A DNA stretch of 64,000 nucleotides from DSCS01 sp035391585 (GTDB lineage: Bacteria; Macinerneyibacteriota; Macinerneyibacteria; Macinerneyibacteriales; DSCS01): contig CAZNOX010000001.1 in NCBI GenBank assembly GCA_964574875.1, positions 152,982 through 216,981 on the forward strand, given 5' to 3'. The position numbers and the translations under genes were made by a program. The notes below the pieces were generated by a model. That model worked only from the letters and a program-made list of their open reading frames with translations. It ran no database searches and had not been told where the DNA came from. Below are positions 27,017 through 35,049 of the stretch, piece after piece (position 1 is the first letter of the stretch; each line of letters starts with the position of its first letter).

Positions 27017-27580
27017 TCAGAACAGGTGAGCGCCGGTCTTGTTTTTTAAAGACGGAGGAATGAGGTAATTGACAAGCTCAAGTGTCCGTCCATCGGGAGT
27101 CAGACAGATCTCTTCGCTGACGGCCCGCCCTCCCAATGAGAGAGGAATCTTCCTGCTCGGCCCGTTTCTTTTATCCACCGGATAGAGAAACGCCCGGGGA
27201 TGAAGATGATGAGAGGCCCAATCATAGAGGCCGCGGATGGCTTCCCGTCCCAGCCCCAGGCCGAAAGAGGCTTCTTTGATCCAGATTCCCAGTTCGGGAG
27301 TCCTTTTTTCGAGTCCGTGAAGACCTGCACATCCCACAAAAGCTCCTGTCATCTTCTCCGTGATCACCAGCTGGAGGTCTTTCCCTTCTGCCATGGCTTT
27401 CAGGGAATGTGCGATAAACCGGCGAGTCACTTCGATGTCGTCCGAAGAGGCCGGATACATGAACCGTGTCACACGGGGAGTAAAGTTCAGAAAGATCTCC
27501 AGGTCATCTTCTCCCGTGATGGGACGCAGGAGAAGGCGCTCTGTCTCGATCTTCGTCCTGAACAGGTCCTCTCTCTTCAT
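27017..27580 (-). CDS. GNAT acetyltransferase, RimJ/RimL-like
   Basis: A 187-residue protein beginning with the ETERLLLRPIT motif typical of RimJ/RimL and ribosomal-protein or small-molecule N-acetyltransferases. Acetyl-CoA-binding motif A is GLGLGREAIRG near residue 117, and the C-terminal strand is FLYPVDKRNGPSRKIPLSLGG. The start at 27580 makes an ATGA overlap with the stop of the preceding acetyltransferase gene, so I prefer it to a start 180 bases upstream that would lie inside that gene. The two GNAT proteins come from different subfamilies and are translationally coupled. Confidence 0.85.
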   Translation of the reverse strand: MKREDLFRTKIETERLLLRPITGEDDLEIFLNFTPRVTRFMYPASSDDIEVTRRFIAHSLKAMAEGKDLQLVITEKMTGAFVGCAGLHGLEKRTPELGIWIKEASFGLGLGREAIRGLYDWASHHLHPRAFLYPVDKRNGPSRKIPLSLGGRAVSEEICLTPDGRTLELVNYLIPPSLKNKTGAHLF

Positions 27581-28047
27581 TCTTTTCTCACCCGGGTCTC
27601 CATACTCATCATAAAGGGTGAAAACCCAAGAGATGTATAAAAAGCCACAGCCTCTGTGTTGTCCGGAAGGACAGAGAGCCTCAACAGGGGGATCTCCCGC
27701 TCCAGAGCCCACAACGAGGCCGTCTCCATCAACATTCGTCCCACTCCCTGATGCCTCCATTCTTCATCAACATAGATCTCATTGATATAGACAAACCTCT
27801 TTTTGACAAGGAACGGAAGCGGCTTTGTCTCCAGGGCTTCCAGCAGAAGAAACCCTATGGCTTTCCCTTCATTTTCAGCAAGAAGGGCACATTTCTCTTC
27901 CTGTCCCATCCATTCTGAGGCCTCAGCTTCCCCGGCCCAGCTGATTTTAAAGAGGTCGGGTCGCAGTCGGGCATGATAGGCCCGCTGCCGGCTGATCAGG
28001 CTCTGAATGACTTCACGGTCTTCGTCTCCGGCAACCCGTATGTTCAC
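27577..28047 (-). CDS. GNAT acetyltransferase
   Basis: A 156-residue single-domain GNAT protein. Motif A is EEWRHQGVGRMLM (about 97-109), and the C-terminal NTEAVAFYTSLGF is the usual motif B region. The start is a GTG at 28047 behind GGGAGGTG. Target unknown. It is the sixth gene of the probable operon running from the M55 gene; the gap of 75 bases after the nitroreductase shows no promoter. Confidence 0.85.
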   Translation of the reverse strand: MNIRVAGDEDREVIQSLISRQRAYHARLRPDLFKISWAGEAEASEWMGQEEKCALLAENEGKAIGFLLLEALETKPLPFLVKKRFVYINEIYVDEEWRHQGVGRMLMETASLWALEREIPLLRLSVLPDNTEAVAFYTSLGFSPFMMSMETRVRKE

Positions 28048-28122
28048 AGGACACCTCCCGGCCCTCTGTCGGGCCCGTGTTCAGATACTCCCGGATGTGT
28101 GGCTCCCTCATGAGAAGCCGGA

Positions 28123-28860
28123 TCACTCCCTGAGGAAATGTTCCATGTAGGAGCATGCCGACCTGTTCATCTCCAGGGCAAAGGGCGCCATATATTTTCT
28201 TTCACAAAACTTTCGGATGTATTCGTCAAAATCAAAATCGTCTTTTCCGCTTCTTTTGGAAAACATCTCTCTGAGCTCGTCTTCACGCAACCGGCGGTAC
28301 CGGTCTTTGAAAACAAGAAACGACTGATTAAAACGTGCAGGTTTTTCACGCTTTTTTTGTGCGTCATCAGGATAACCGAAGACGACCAGAGCAATGGGAA
28401 GAACAAACTCGTCAAGATTCAGGAGGGAGACCACCTTTTCGCGGTTTTCCAGAATATCACCGATATAACAGGAGCCGATCCCCATGGACCAGGCGGCCGT
28501 CACACTGTTCTGGGCTGCGATGAGAGCATCTTCGCAGGCCAGAAGAAGGTCTCCGGCAGAAGGTTTCCGGTACGGGGCCCCGGCTGCTTCATAAGCATCC
28601 ATCCAGCGCCGGCAATCGGCCAGAAAGACCAGGACGAGAGGAGCCTTTGCAACAAAGGGTTGCCGGTCACAGCTTTCAGCCAGAGCTTCTTTAATGTTGT
28701 GATCCTGGATGTCCAGGATGGTATAAAGGAGCTGATTCCCTGCTGAAGGGGCCTGGAGAGCGGCTTCCAGGATCATTGTCTTCTCTTGCCCGGAAACCTC
28801 TTTATCCAGAAAAGCCCTCACCGACTTTCGTTCAAAGAGCGACCGGACCACTTCATTCAC
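28123..28860 (-). CDS. Nitroreductase-family flavoprotein
   Basis: A 245-residue FMN-dependent nitroreductase fold. RKSVRAFLDKEVSG with AALQAPSAGNQL forms the FMN phosphate/ring site; SMGIGSCYIGDI and LPIALVVFGYPDD are the second conserved region, followed by the usual KKREKPARF. A Cys-containing C-terminal extension (FCERKYMAPFALEMNRSACSYM) is seen in part of the family. By family it reduces nitro, quinone or flavin substrates with NAD(P)H. A GTG start overlaps the ankyrin gene stop (GTGA). Confidence 0.88.
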   Translation of the reverse strand: MNEVVRSLFERKSVRAFLDKEVSGQEKTMILEAALQAPSAGNQLLYTILDIQDHNIKEALAESCDRQPFVAKAPLVLVFLADCRRWMDAYEAAGAPYRKPSAGDLLLACEDALIAAQNSVTAAWSMGIGSCYIGDILENREKVVSLLNLDEFVLPIALVVFGYPDDAQKKREKPARFNQSFLVFKDRYRRLREDELREMFSKRSGKDDFDFDEYIRKFCERKYMAPFALEMNRSACSYMEHFLRE

Positions 28861-29420
28861 TTTTCTTCCCTCCCTTCGGGAAGCTGCAGTCTCCCGGCGA
28901 TGTCGCTCTCCTTCAGGGCTCTGTTATCACGGATAAAATCCCGGGCCGTCTCCCCGTTGTGATCGATGAGTGAAGGATCCGCTCCCGAATCAAGGAGTCT
29001 TTCCAGGACCTTACTGTTCCGGTTTTCCCAGGCGGCGAGGATAAGCGGTGTGGCTCCCCATGAGTTCCGGGCGTTCACATCACTCCCTCCTTTGATGAGC
29101 CGTGTGATCATCTCAGGGTTTCCGTTCAGCCTTGCTGCCAGGTGAAGAGGCGTATTTCCCTCACGGTCCCTGGCTTCGGGATCAGCCCGGTGTTGTAAAA
29201 GGAGCGTCACCATATCAGGGTCGGGATTGAAGGCTGCAGCGAGGTGAAGAAGAGAGGCGCTTCGTGAATTCGCTGTATTGACATCCCCCCCGTCTTTCAG
29301 GAACTCTTCCATCTCCCGGGGCTCCCCTTCCGAAGCCAGGACAAAGATGTTCCTTTCCTGACGTGTACAGGATCCCGCCGCAAAGCACACCACAACGATG
29401 ACAAAAATCCATTGTCTCAT
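28857..29420 (-). CDS. Ankyrin-repeat lipoprotein
   Basis: A 187-residue lipoprotein (lipobox AAGSC near residue 18) with four or five ankyrin repeats: RSASLLHLAAAFNPDPDMV, GNTPLHLAARLNGNPEMI and SWGATPLILAAWENRNSKV, then a capping repeat (LIDHNGETARDFIRDN). Ankyrin repeats bind proteins, so a periplasmic partner or inhibitor role is likely. The start at 29420 follows AAAGGAG. It sits between the thioredoxin-fold lipoprotein and the nitroreductase, with the latter translationally coupled. Confidence 0.88.
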   Translation of the reverse strand: MRQWIFVIVVVCFAAGSCTRQERNIFVLASEGEPREMEEFLKDGGDVNTANSRSASLLHLAAAFNPDPDMVTLLLQHRADPEARDREGNTPLHLAARLNGNPEMITRLIKGGSDVNARNSWGATPLILAAWENRNSKVLERLLDSGADPSLIDHNGETARDFIRDNRALKESDIAGRLQLPEGREEK

Positions 29421-29434
29421 GTCAGGCTCCTTTC

Positions 29435-30727
29435 TCAAGAGTTGTCTTCCTGGATAAATTCCTTCAGTTTGGGGAGAAGCCTGTCCATCCTCAACTCTCC
29501 CCCCATGGCCAGGACTGTGCCGTCAGGCCCGATGAGCAGAGGATGAGGGATTCCCCAGATATGGTAGAGTCCGGAAATATCATTCTCAGGAGTGCTGAGG
29601 ATTGTCGGCAGAGTGATCCCCTGTCCTTGCATAAAGGGCTTCATCTCTTCTTCGCGTGTCTGGGTCACACCCAAAAAGACGACATTTTCTCCTTTCATCT
29701 CCCTGCGTGCTTCATCGATATAGGGGATCTCTTTGACACACCAGGGACAGGTCCTGCTCCAGAAGACAAGGTAAACGTACTGTCCCCTGTAATCCTCGAG
29801 ACACCGTTGGTCTCCGGAGAGGATCTCTTTCCCCTGGAAGGGAGGGGCTGTATAACCCACCTGTGCTGCCAGGAGAGGTTTGCCGGCAGGCTGTTTTTCA
29901 AGCCTGATTGTCATTGTGGAGGGGTCGGCCCCTTGAAAACGGTAATGGTCACCCCCGGCTTCAAAGAGATCTCCTTCTGTAAAGTTCTCATAGGTCTTCG
30001 ACGCTTGAAAATAAGAGAATGTGGCATAGTCAAAGGCCAGGCCGTTTCCTGGGAAGATCAGGAATTTCTTCCCGAGAAAGGTCCCTTCTCCTCGGAAAAA
30101 AACCATCCATCCCATGCTCTGTCCGCCCCAGTCCAGAAAGATCACAGGGATCGTCAGTGTCCGGATTTTTCCGTTAATTTTCGCTTCCACCGTTATGTTT
30201 ATACAGGCTTCTTTTCTCTCTTTTTCAGAGAGTCTGTCCCACTCTTCTCCTGTGAGAAGGGAAACAGGAGTGTTGTTTGAAAAATCGTGGTCATTGTCGG
30301 AATCGATGAGATAACGGATGGTCCCCGTCTCGTCTTTTCCCCGGGCCACATAGAAGTAACAGCGGAGAAACTTTTCAGACAGCCTCCGGCCGAGAACTTC
30401 CTCCGGCTCTCCTTTGAAATAATAATCAAGATGGTCTTTATCAATGATCCCCGCTTTATAGCTCTGATAACGGAACTGGTCATAGTTCATGACCACATCT
30501 TTGACCAGGATATCGGTCCAGGTTTCAGGAATCCCTTTGACCTCGTTTTTCATCCCGGCCCAGGGATATCCCTCATAATCGGGGCGCCACTGAAGGCCTC
30601 CGGTGACAGTCTCCGCCTGAGCTTTATGATATCCCGTTTTGAATGTGAAGTTCACTCCGCTCTCCTGCCGCATGCAGGATATCAGGATGACACTCACAAC
30701 CATGATGATCAACACTCCTCTTCTCAT
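29435..30727 (-). CDS. Lipoprotein with C-terminal TlpA-like thioredoxin domain
   Basis: A 430-residue lipoprotein (lipobox LISC, Cys18). The N-terminal 280 residues are not recognised except for an acidic loop DSDNDHDFSNNTP (about 142-154) like a Ca-binding dockerin-type loop. The C-terminal 140 residues are a TlpA/ResA-type thioredoxin fold with the redox motif C327-P-W-C330 (SRTCPWCVKEIP) and the cis-Pro region IWGIPHPLLIGPDG. By family it reduces or exchanges disulfides in the periplasm. The start follows AAGGAGG. Confidence 0.87.
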   Translation of the reverse strand: MRRGVLIIMVVSVILISCMRQESGVNFTFKTGYHKAQAETVTGGLQWRPDYEGYPWAGMKNEVKGIPETWTDILVKDVVMNYDQFRYQSYKAGIIDKDHLDYYFKGEPEEVLGRRLSEKFLRCYFYVARGKDETGTIRYLIDSDNDHDFSNNTPVSLLTGEEWDRLSEKERKEACINITVEAKINGKIRTLTIPVIFLDWGGQSMGWMVFFRGEGTFLGKKFLIFPGNGLAFDYATFSYFQASKTYENFTEGDLFEAGGDHYRFQGADPSTMTIRLEKQPAGKPLLAAQVGYTAPPFQGKEILSGDQRCLEDYRGQYVYLVFWSRTCPWCVKEIPYIDEARREMKGENVVFLGVTQTREEEMKPFMQGQGITLPTILSTPENDISGLYHIWGIPHPLLIGPDGTVLAMGGELRMDRLLPKLKEFIQEDNS

Positions 30728-30739
30728 GATGACCTCCTT

Positions 30740-31189
30740 CTATTCCCCGGACAACTGATCAATATTCTTGTCAGGGCCGGTAACCGCCAACGAAACAGCG
30801 ATCTTTCCATCCTGACGGCTCAAGCGAAAATGATAGGCATGGTAATGCCAGTTGTTGAACTTATACTGGACAAATCCTGCGATCTCCTGTGTCTCATAAA
30901 AAACACGAAAGGTGTTGTTTCCGTAACCATACCGCTCCCGGTTCAATCCCTCCCTGTTGAGACGTCCATGGTCGACCACTGTGCTGTCATCCCAGGTGAC
31001 ACTGACCTTCCCGGGGTCCAGCTCATCAGAAAGAGAGACTTTTATGCTGTTCATGTTCAAAAGATAACTCAGAGCATGTGCGGCAGTCGTCCGGCTCAAC
31101 ACCCCTCCGGGCCTGAAAAAGAGAACACAAAGAGCTCCGGAAACCAGCATCAGCCCTAATATGACGGTAAACTTCAGCGGGTGAATCAT
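30740..31189 (-). CDS. Small membrane-anchored hypothetical protein, 149 aa
   Basis: Not recognised. One N-terminal membrane segment (about 5-27, LKFTVILGLMLVSGALCVLFF) and a periplasmic beta-rich domain containing VTWDDSTVVDHG and a Tyr/His-rich stretch (YKFNNWHYHAYHF). I prefer the ATG at 31189, with GGGG seven bases upstream, over the ATG at 31195. It lies 13 bases after the M55 stop and 12 before the TlpA-like gene, so it is operonic. Confidence 0.65.
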   Translation of the reverse strand: MIHPLKFTVILGLMLVSGALCVLFFRPGGVLSRTTAAHALSYLLNMNSIKVSLSDELDPGKVSVTWDDSTVVDHGRLNREGLNRERYGYGNNTFRVFYETQEIAGFVQYKFNNWHYHAYHFRLSRQDGKIAVSLAVTGPDKNIDQLSGE

Positions 31190-31202
31190 GGCCATACCCC
31201 TG

Positions 31203-32015
31203 TCACCGGATCTGCCCGGCTCCTGAACAGATATAGACTACGGTCATCAGATACCGGTACATCTCTTGAGCATCCCGGACCTTCACCCTGATCTTCCGGG
31301 GATGAAGACGTTCTGTCCCCGGGATCACCGAACACATGTATCCCTGGAGGGCATCCCTGAACTCGATCTCCATCTCCCCGGGGAAAGAGAATTCCACAAG
31401 GGTTCCCGGGCTCTCTTTCAACAGCGCCCCTTCTTTTTCCAGACTGTCGATCAGCTCCCGGTAAGGTTTCATGATGCCGGCAAACTTGGAGACCGTTCTT
31501 TTGGAGACAAGAAACCGGGCCCCGGGGGCTTTGGAAGAGAGGAACTGCTCCGTGACATCGTCCCCGTAGACAAAAGAGAGGGGAACCCCGTACTCTCCTG
31601 CCAGAGAGGCATTGATCATCCCTTCATCGACATCCTCGCCGTTGACTGTGATCCCGTAAATGGCTGAGCCGGAGTAGGTATGCTCCATCATGCCTCCCCC
31701 TCCCACAGGACTGTGATATCCGAAAAAGACGAGGGATGTGAACGTCTCATCGATTCCCTCCATCATGTAAAGGTTACGGGGATATCCTTTGACGAGGGTG
31801 ATTCCCGGCTCCAATCTCTCCCACAGGATATTCCGTCCATGGGCATGGGAGTCACACAGAAGGATCCCGGCATCGGGGGCGCTCTTCCTGATACCACGGC
31901 AGAAGGCATTGACCTGTTCTGTGGCCAGCCGGTCCTGTTCCGGGCACCCTGAGGTCTCGGTCCAGGACGCCACTCCTCCGATTCCCTCATAATCAAAAGA
32001 AATAAAGACTTTCAT
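31203..32015 (-). CDS. M55-family D-aminopeptidase (DppA-like)
   Basis: A 270-residue protein with the DppA metal-site pattern: SFDYEGIGG at the N-terminus (Asp and Glu ligands), CDSHAHGRN near 60, FFGYHSPVGGG near 100 and MEHTYSGSA just after. DppA enzymes form decamers and release D-amino acids from peptides such as D-Ala-D-Ala. There is no signal peptide. The start at 32015 follows AAGGAGG. It is the promoter-proximal gene of the seven-gene operon. Confidence 0.9.
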   Translation of the reverse strand: MKVFISFDYEGIGGVASWTETSGCPEQDRLATEQVNAFCRGIRKSAPDAGILLCDSHAHGRNILWERLEPGITLVKGYPRNLYMMEGIDETFTSLVFFGYHSPVGGGGMMEHTYSGSAIYGITVNGEDVDEGMINASLAGEYGVPLSFVYGDDVTEQFLSSKAPGARFLVSKRTVSKFAGIMKPYRELIDSLEKEGALLKESPGTLVEFSFPGEMEIEFRDALQGYMCSVIPGTERLHPRKIRVKVRDAQEMYRYLMTVVYICSGAGQIR

Positions 32016-32052
32016 GTCTCCTCCTTGTTCAGGCTCTTTCAAAGATACTCAA

Positions 32053-32080
32053 ATTATACGAAAACATCATCATCTGTAAA
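32053..32080 (-). promoter_or_regulatory. Sigma70-type promoter of the M55-GNAT operon
   Basis: On the minus strand TTTACA (32080-32075), 16 bases, TATAAT (32058-32053). I see nothing further in the roughly 100 bp between this and the divergent promoter at 32181. Confidence 0.7.
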
Positions 32081-32180
32081 GAGCTCATTTTCAGGGTCCT
32101 GTTTCAAAAGCGGGATCAAACGAGTCAGGTTTCATTATCACCTGTTCACTGCCGCAGATCAGGGAGATCCCTCTGCCGTC

Positions 32181-32209
32181 TTGACAGGATCATGAGGAAT
32201 CCCTATAAT
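32181..32209 (+). promoter_or_regulatory. Perfect-consensus sigma70 promoter
   Basis: TTGACA (32181-32186), 17 bases, TATAAT (32204-32209): a full match to the sigma70 consensus in hexamers and spacing. It drives the 106-residue protein at 32254. Confidence 0.85.
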
Positions 32210-32253
32210 AAGAGAGCTAAATTATTTAATAAACAGCCTGACAGGGAGGTTTT

Positions 32254-32574
32254 ATGGAGAAGGGACTTGTGATCGTCAAACGTATTCATCAGAGAAAAAG
32301 CCGTTTTCGCCGTTTCCGGGTCTTGATCGACGGAGAACGGAGACAGCCTGTCAAAGACGGTGAAGCTGTTTCGCTGGAGCTTCCCATCGGGAAACACGAT
32401 ATTCAGATAAGACAGGATATATACCGCAGCCAGAAGATCGTATTCGACCTTAAGGCCGGAGAAACAGTGACTCTGGAGTGCGGGAGCCCTATCCAGGGAA
32501 TCAAGCTCATCGCCACCTGGCTTTATGCCCTCATCCCCATCCCCGGCGTCTACATCTATCTCAAAAGGACGTAA
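32254..32574 (+). CDS. Small PEGA-like protein with hydrophobic C-terminus
   Basis: A 106-residue protein. Residues 5-75 have a PEGA-like beta pattern (VLIDGERRQPVKDGE, LELPIGKHDIQIRQD, FDLKAGETVTLECGS), followed by a hydrophobic stretch (LIATWLYALIPIPGVYIYL) that could anchor it in the membrane. There is no signal peptide. The start follows GGGAGG and a consensus promoter, so high expression is plausible. Function unknown. It converges on the flavoprotein gene, 17 bases from it. Confidence 0.72.
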   Translation: MEKGLVIVKRIHQRKSRFRRFRVLIDGERRQPVKDGEAVSLELPIGKHDIQIRQDIYRSQKIVFDLKAGETVTLECGSPIQGIKLIATWLYALIPIPGVYIYLKRT

Positions 32575-32591
32575 GTCCATAATGTCCGCCG

Positions 32592-33653
32592 CTATCGGAT
32601 CTTCATGGAAAAGAGCCCGGAGGCCATGATAAGGCGCCGTAAAATCCCGTTGTACATGAACGGAAGTTTTCTGTTCTTCAACCAGATCGTCCTCCTGAGC
32701 CCCCTTGTCATGTGGTGATAGGTCTTTTGAAATGAGAGAAAATCACTGTTGATACTCTCGGCAAGAAGAAGCCCGCTTTTCATGGCATAGCTGATGCCTT
32801 CTGCTGAACTGGGGCTGATGAAACCGGCGGCCTCACCTGTGAACGCGACATTATCCAGGTGGGTCCTGATCTCGCTCACTTTTTTGGGCCGGTTGATAAA
32901 GGCCCCCTCTTTTCTTACGGGGTCTCCTGTAATGAGTCCGCGTCTTTTCAACGTTGCCACAAGGTCTTCGAATCTTCTTTTCCTCTCTTGTCCCGGAGGA
33001 AGAGCACTGCCAACGAGAAGATGATCCTCTTTTTGAATGATCCACGAGTAGAAATCAGTGACAGAGCGGTGGAAAAGGGATGTATAAAAAGGAGTCTCCT
33101 TCTCCGTCTTGAACCAGTACTGCAAAGCCAGATAAGAAGGCCCCCGGAAAGACGGATCAGCCTGCCGTCTGACGCGTGAGCCTGCACCGTCAGCGCCTAC
33201 GAGGATCTTTGTCCGGGCCTCTCTGATCTCCCCGTTCTGGCGGAAAGTCACGGTGATCCCGTCTCCGTCTTTTCGGTGGGAAAGATAGAGTGAGTCATAT
33301 CTTTGATCCACATGCTCAGGAAGAGCCGCAGCAAGCCATCGGTCGAATTTTTCCCGGTCGATGTTGATATAAAAACGCTGATAGTAGCGCTCAAGATCAT
33401 GATCCATGTCAATGGTACGGACACTGAACAGCTGAGGGCTTGTAAGAACATCACCCGGGAGGCCCATTCCGAGCCGGGCCAGGATATTCTGCGCATCCGG
33501 AGCGAGAAGCCCTCCGCAGCACTTTTGAAACCGCGGAGAATCCGGACTATCCAGATTTCTTTTATCAATGAGCAGAACACGATATCGTGGATCAAGAAAA
33601 CGGGCTAAAAAGACCCCGGACGGGCCTGCCCCGATTATGACAACATCATACAC
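32592..33653 (-). CDS. Geranylgeranyl reductase-family FAD oxidoreductase
   Basis: A 353-residue flavoprotein. The N-terminal dinucleotide fold VVIIGAGPSGVFLA is followed by CCGGLL, the cysteine-containing motif of geranylgeranyl/digeranylgeranyl reductases, then GADGAGSRVR, DFYSWIIQKED (the substrate-side YxWxFPK-like motif) and the FAD ribityl motif FTGEAAGFISPSSAEGI. By family it reduces polyprenyl chains of quinones, pigments or lipids. I chose the GTG at 33653, immediately before the Rossmann strand; longer starts add residues upstream of the fold and overlap the predicted promoter. Confidence 0.83.
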   Translation of the reverse strand: MYDVVIIGAGPSGVFLARFLDPRYRVLLIDKRNLDSPDSPRFQKCCGGLLAPDAQNILARLGMGLPGDVLTSPQLFSVRTIDMDHDLERYYQRFYINIDREKFDRWLAAALPEHVDQRYDSLYLSHRKDGDGITVTFRQNGEIREARTKILVGADGAGSRVRRQADPSFRGPSYLALQYWFKTEKETPFYTSLFHRSVTDFYSWIIQKEDHLLVGSALPPGQERKRRFEDLVATLKRRGLITGDPVRKEGAFINRPKKVSEIRTHLDNVAFTGEAAGFISPSSAEGISYAMKSGLLLAESINSDFLSFQKTYHHMTRGLRRTIWLKNRKLPFMYNGILRRLIMASGLFSMKIR

Positions 33654-33684
33654 GGTTATTCCCCTTCCTACAGCAGGTGTAAGG

Positions 33685-33713
33685 ATTTTAGGGGAGAACC
33701 GGTAACAGCTCAA
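33685..33713 (-). promoter_or_regulatory. Probable promoter for the FAD oxidoreductase
   Basis: On the minus strand TTGAGC (33713-33708), 17 bases, TAAAAT (33690-33685). The gap 33654-33857 holds nothing else I recognise. Confidence 0.45.
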
Positions 33714-33857
33714 TAGCTTTTTTCTTCTCGGTCAGGCCATTGTCGATCCGGTCGTTCTTGTCATGATCGGCCAGCCTTCAGGAGGGGATTGCTCCAAGAG
33801 TTGATCCCTCTACCGCTCACGATCTCCACCATCTCTGGGGGAGAAGGAGGCCTGCGG

Positions 33858-34556
33858 TCATGGGGTTAGATCGCCGGCCTCCTCACACCCTCCATGCACC
33901 GGTTGCATGGCTGTCAGGATCCAGGCTTTACAAAGGAGGTGAACAGCCTTTTCGATCCTTACGGCAGCGGGTTGTGTCGGCTCTTCAAGAAGGTCCCGTA
34001 ACCCCCGGGGATCCATCACCCGGGGGTGCAATTCACATATTTTTTTCATCCGCTGTCCGGCCCTGCAGGAGTAGGAGACTTCCACCATAAACCGGCCTGT
34101 CCCCTGTTGGAGGGCATAGAGCAGTGTCCGGACATCGCCGGGGTCTTTGAGAGGAAGGCAGACGTCCTGTTCGCCGGACAAGAGAGCCAGGGCCGTCCTG
34201 CTGACGATCTCGATCTCTTCCAGGGCATATCGGAACACGACAGTGACTCCGGCGATGCCGCCAGAATCCAGGGGTTTCAACGTCAGGCGGACCAGGGCCC
34301 TGGTCCCTCCTGTTCCCGGTTCGGCCGAAAACTCGATTCTTTCACCATGGATGGTCATGTCCTGGCGGATGAAACTCTTTTTCACATCACGGACATGATG
34401 CAGCCCTCTGACATAGCAATAGGCATAGTTCAGGGCCGTGATCCAGAGGACTGTTTCCACGATGAGCGACGACCATCGGTCAGCTCCGTAAACAATATTG
34501 ACAAGAACAAGCCCGGCCAGAACGGACAGCAAAACCATGATCTTCAACTTCTCCAT
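33858..34556 (-). CDS. Membrane protein of unknown function, 232 aa
   Basis: Not recognised. Two N-terminal membrane helices (about 5-24 and 29-50), then a soluble domain of about 180 residues with alternating beta strands (ALVRLTLKPLDSGGIAGVTVVFRY, split here: ALVRLTLKPL and GIAGVTVVFRY) and helices to the end. The start at 34556 is set by GGGGGG/AAGG upstream; an upstream in-frame start at 34604 has no ribosome site. It follows the 37-residue membrane peptide gene by 140 bases, without a clear promoter between them. Confidence 0.65.
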   Translation of the reverse strand: MEKLKIMVLLSVLAGLVLVNIVYGADRWSSLIVETVLWITALNYAYCYVRGLHHVRDVKKSFIRQDMTIHGERIEFSAEPGTGGTRALVRLTLKPLDSGGIAGVTVVFRYALEEIEIVSRTALALLSGEQDVCLPLKDPGDVRTLLYALQQGTGRFMVEVSYSCRAGQRMKKICELHPRVMDPRGLRDLLEEPTQPAAVRIEKAVHLLCKAWILTAMQPVHGGCEEAGDLTP

Positions 34557-34696
34557 ATCCCCCCTTTTCAGATACCTGTCTCCTCTTATCCTGAACATCA
34601 ACACCCGGCGTGCTCAGAACGCGGATCGCAGCACCGGACAGCCGAGTTCTTCCTATCATAACATACCGACCGTTCTTTTTCCATATTTTTTTCTTT

Positions 34697-34810
34697 TCAC
34701 TCCCAGAGGCTCTTCCGTCTTTTTTTCTGTTCCTCTTTCTTCTTCATGTGTCCGTCCAGGTTCACCACAACGGCCAAAACGATGATAATGGCCAAAATCA
34801 GCTGCTCCAC
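34697..34810 (-). CDS. 37-residue single-pass membrane peptide
   Basis: A short gene: GTG start at 34810 behind a strong AAGGAGGG, stop TGA at 34697. The product has one hydrophobic helix (LILAIIIVLAVVV, residues 4-16) and a charged basic tail (MKKKEEQKKRRKSLWE). It has the look of a small inner-membrane regulator or a CcoQ/YnaJ-like small protein, but I do not recognise it. It is preceded by the conserved three-block leader described at 34888-34997, also found ahead of the 45-residue peptide gene at 50654. Confidence 0.6.
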   Translation of the reverse strand: MEQLILAIIIVLAVVVNLDGHMKKKEEQKKRRKSLWE

Positions 34811-34887
34811 GAGAACCCTCCTTTTTCATGAGTCAAAATCGGCCGATGAGTTGTCTCATGATTATTATAGAAACACTTCGATGATTA

Positions 34888-34997
34888 GTATAGACATCAC
34901 TTTCGACAGATTTTAGTTCCCCTGTTTGATACAAGTGTTTGTTATTTAAAGAGTTTTTTCATCGATACGGATTATTAGGTTCCCAATAGATGAACTG
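34888..34997 (-). promoter_or_regulatory. Conserved three-block leader, copy A
   Basis: Within the AT-rich 239-bp gap 34811-35049, minus strand: block 1 CAGTTCAT-N4-TGGGAACCT (34997-34977), block 2 GGGAAC (34921-34916), block 3 CTATAC (34893-34888). The distance between the two GGGAAC boxes is 63 bp and from box 2 to CTATAC is 22 bases. Copy B at 50836-50946 has the same blocks at 64 bp and 22 bases. CTATAC may contain the -10 (TATACT). Confidence 0.5.
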
Positions 34998-35049
34998 GGC
35001 TTGCAAACGGACGTCAAGATGTTGTAGGGCACAGTCCATGGTCACATCC

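Noticed and set aside
27581..27760. 60-residue N-terminal extension of the RimJ/RimL-like acetyltransferase
   Set aside because: It lies inside the preceding acetyltransferase gene; the ATGA overlap at 27580 gives the expected N-terminus.
34977..34997. Insertion-sequence end or mobile repeat as explanation for the duplicated leader blocks
   Set aside because: The copies share only spaced blocks, not continuous sequence, and there are no target duplications or transposase remnants.
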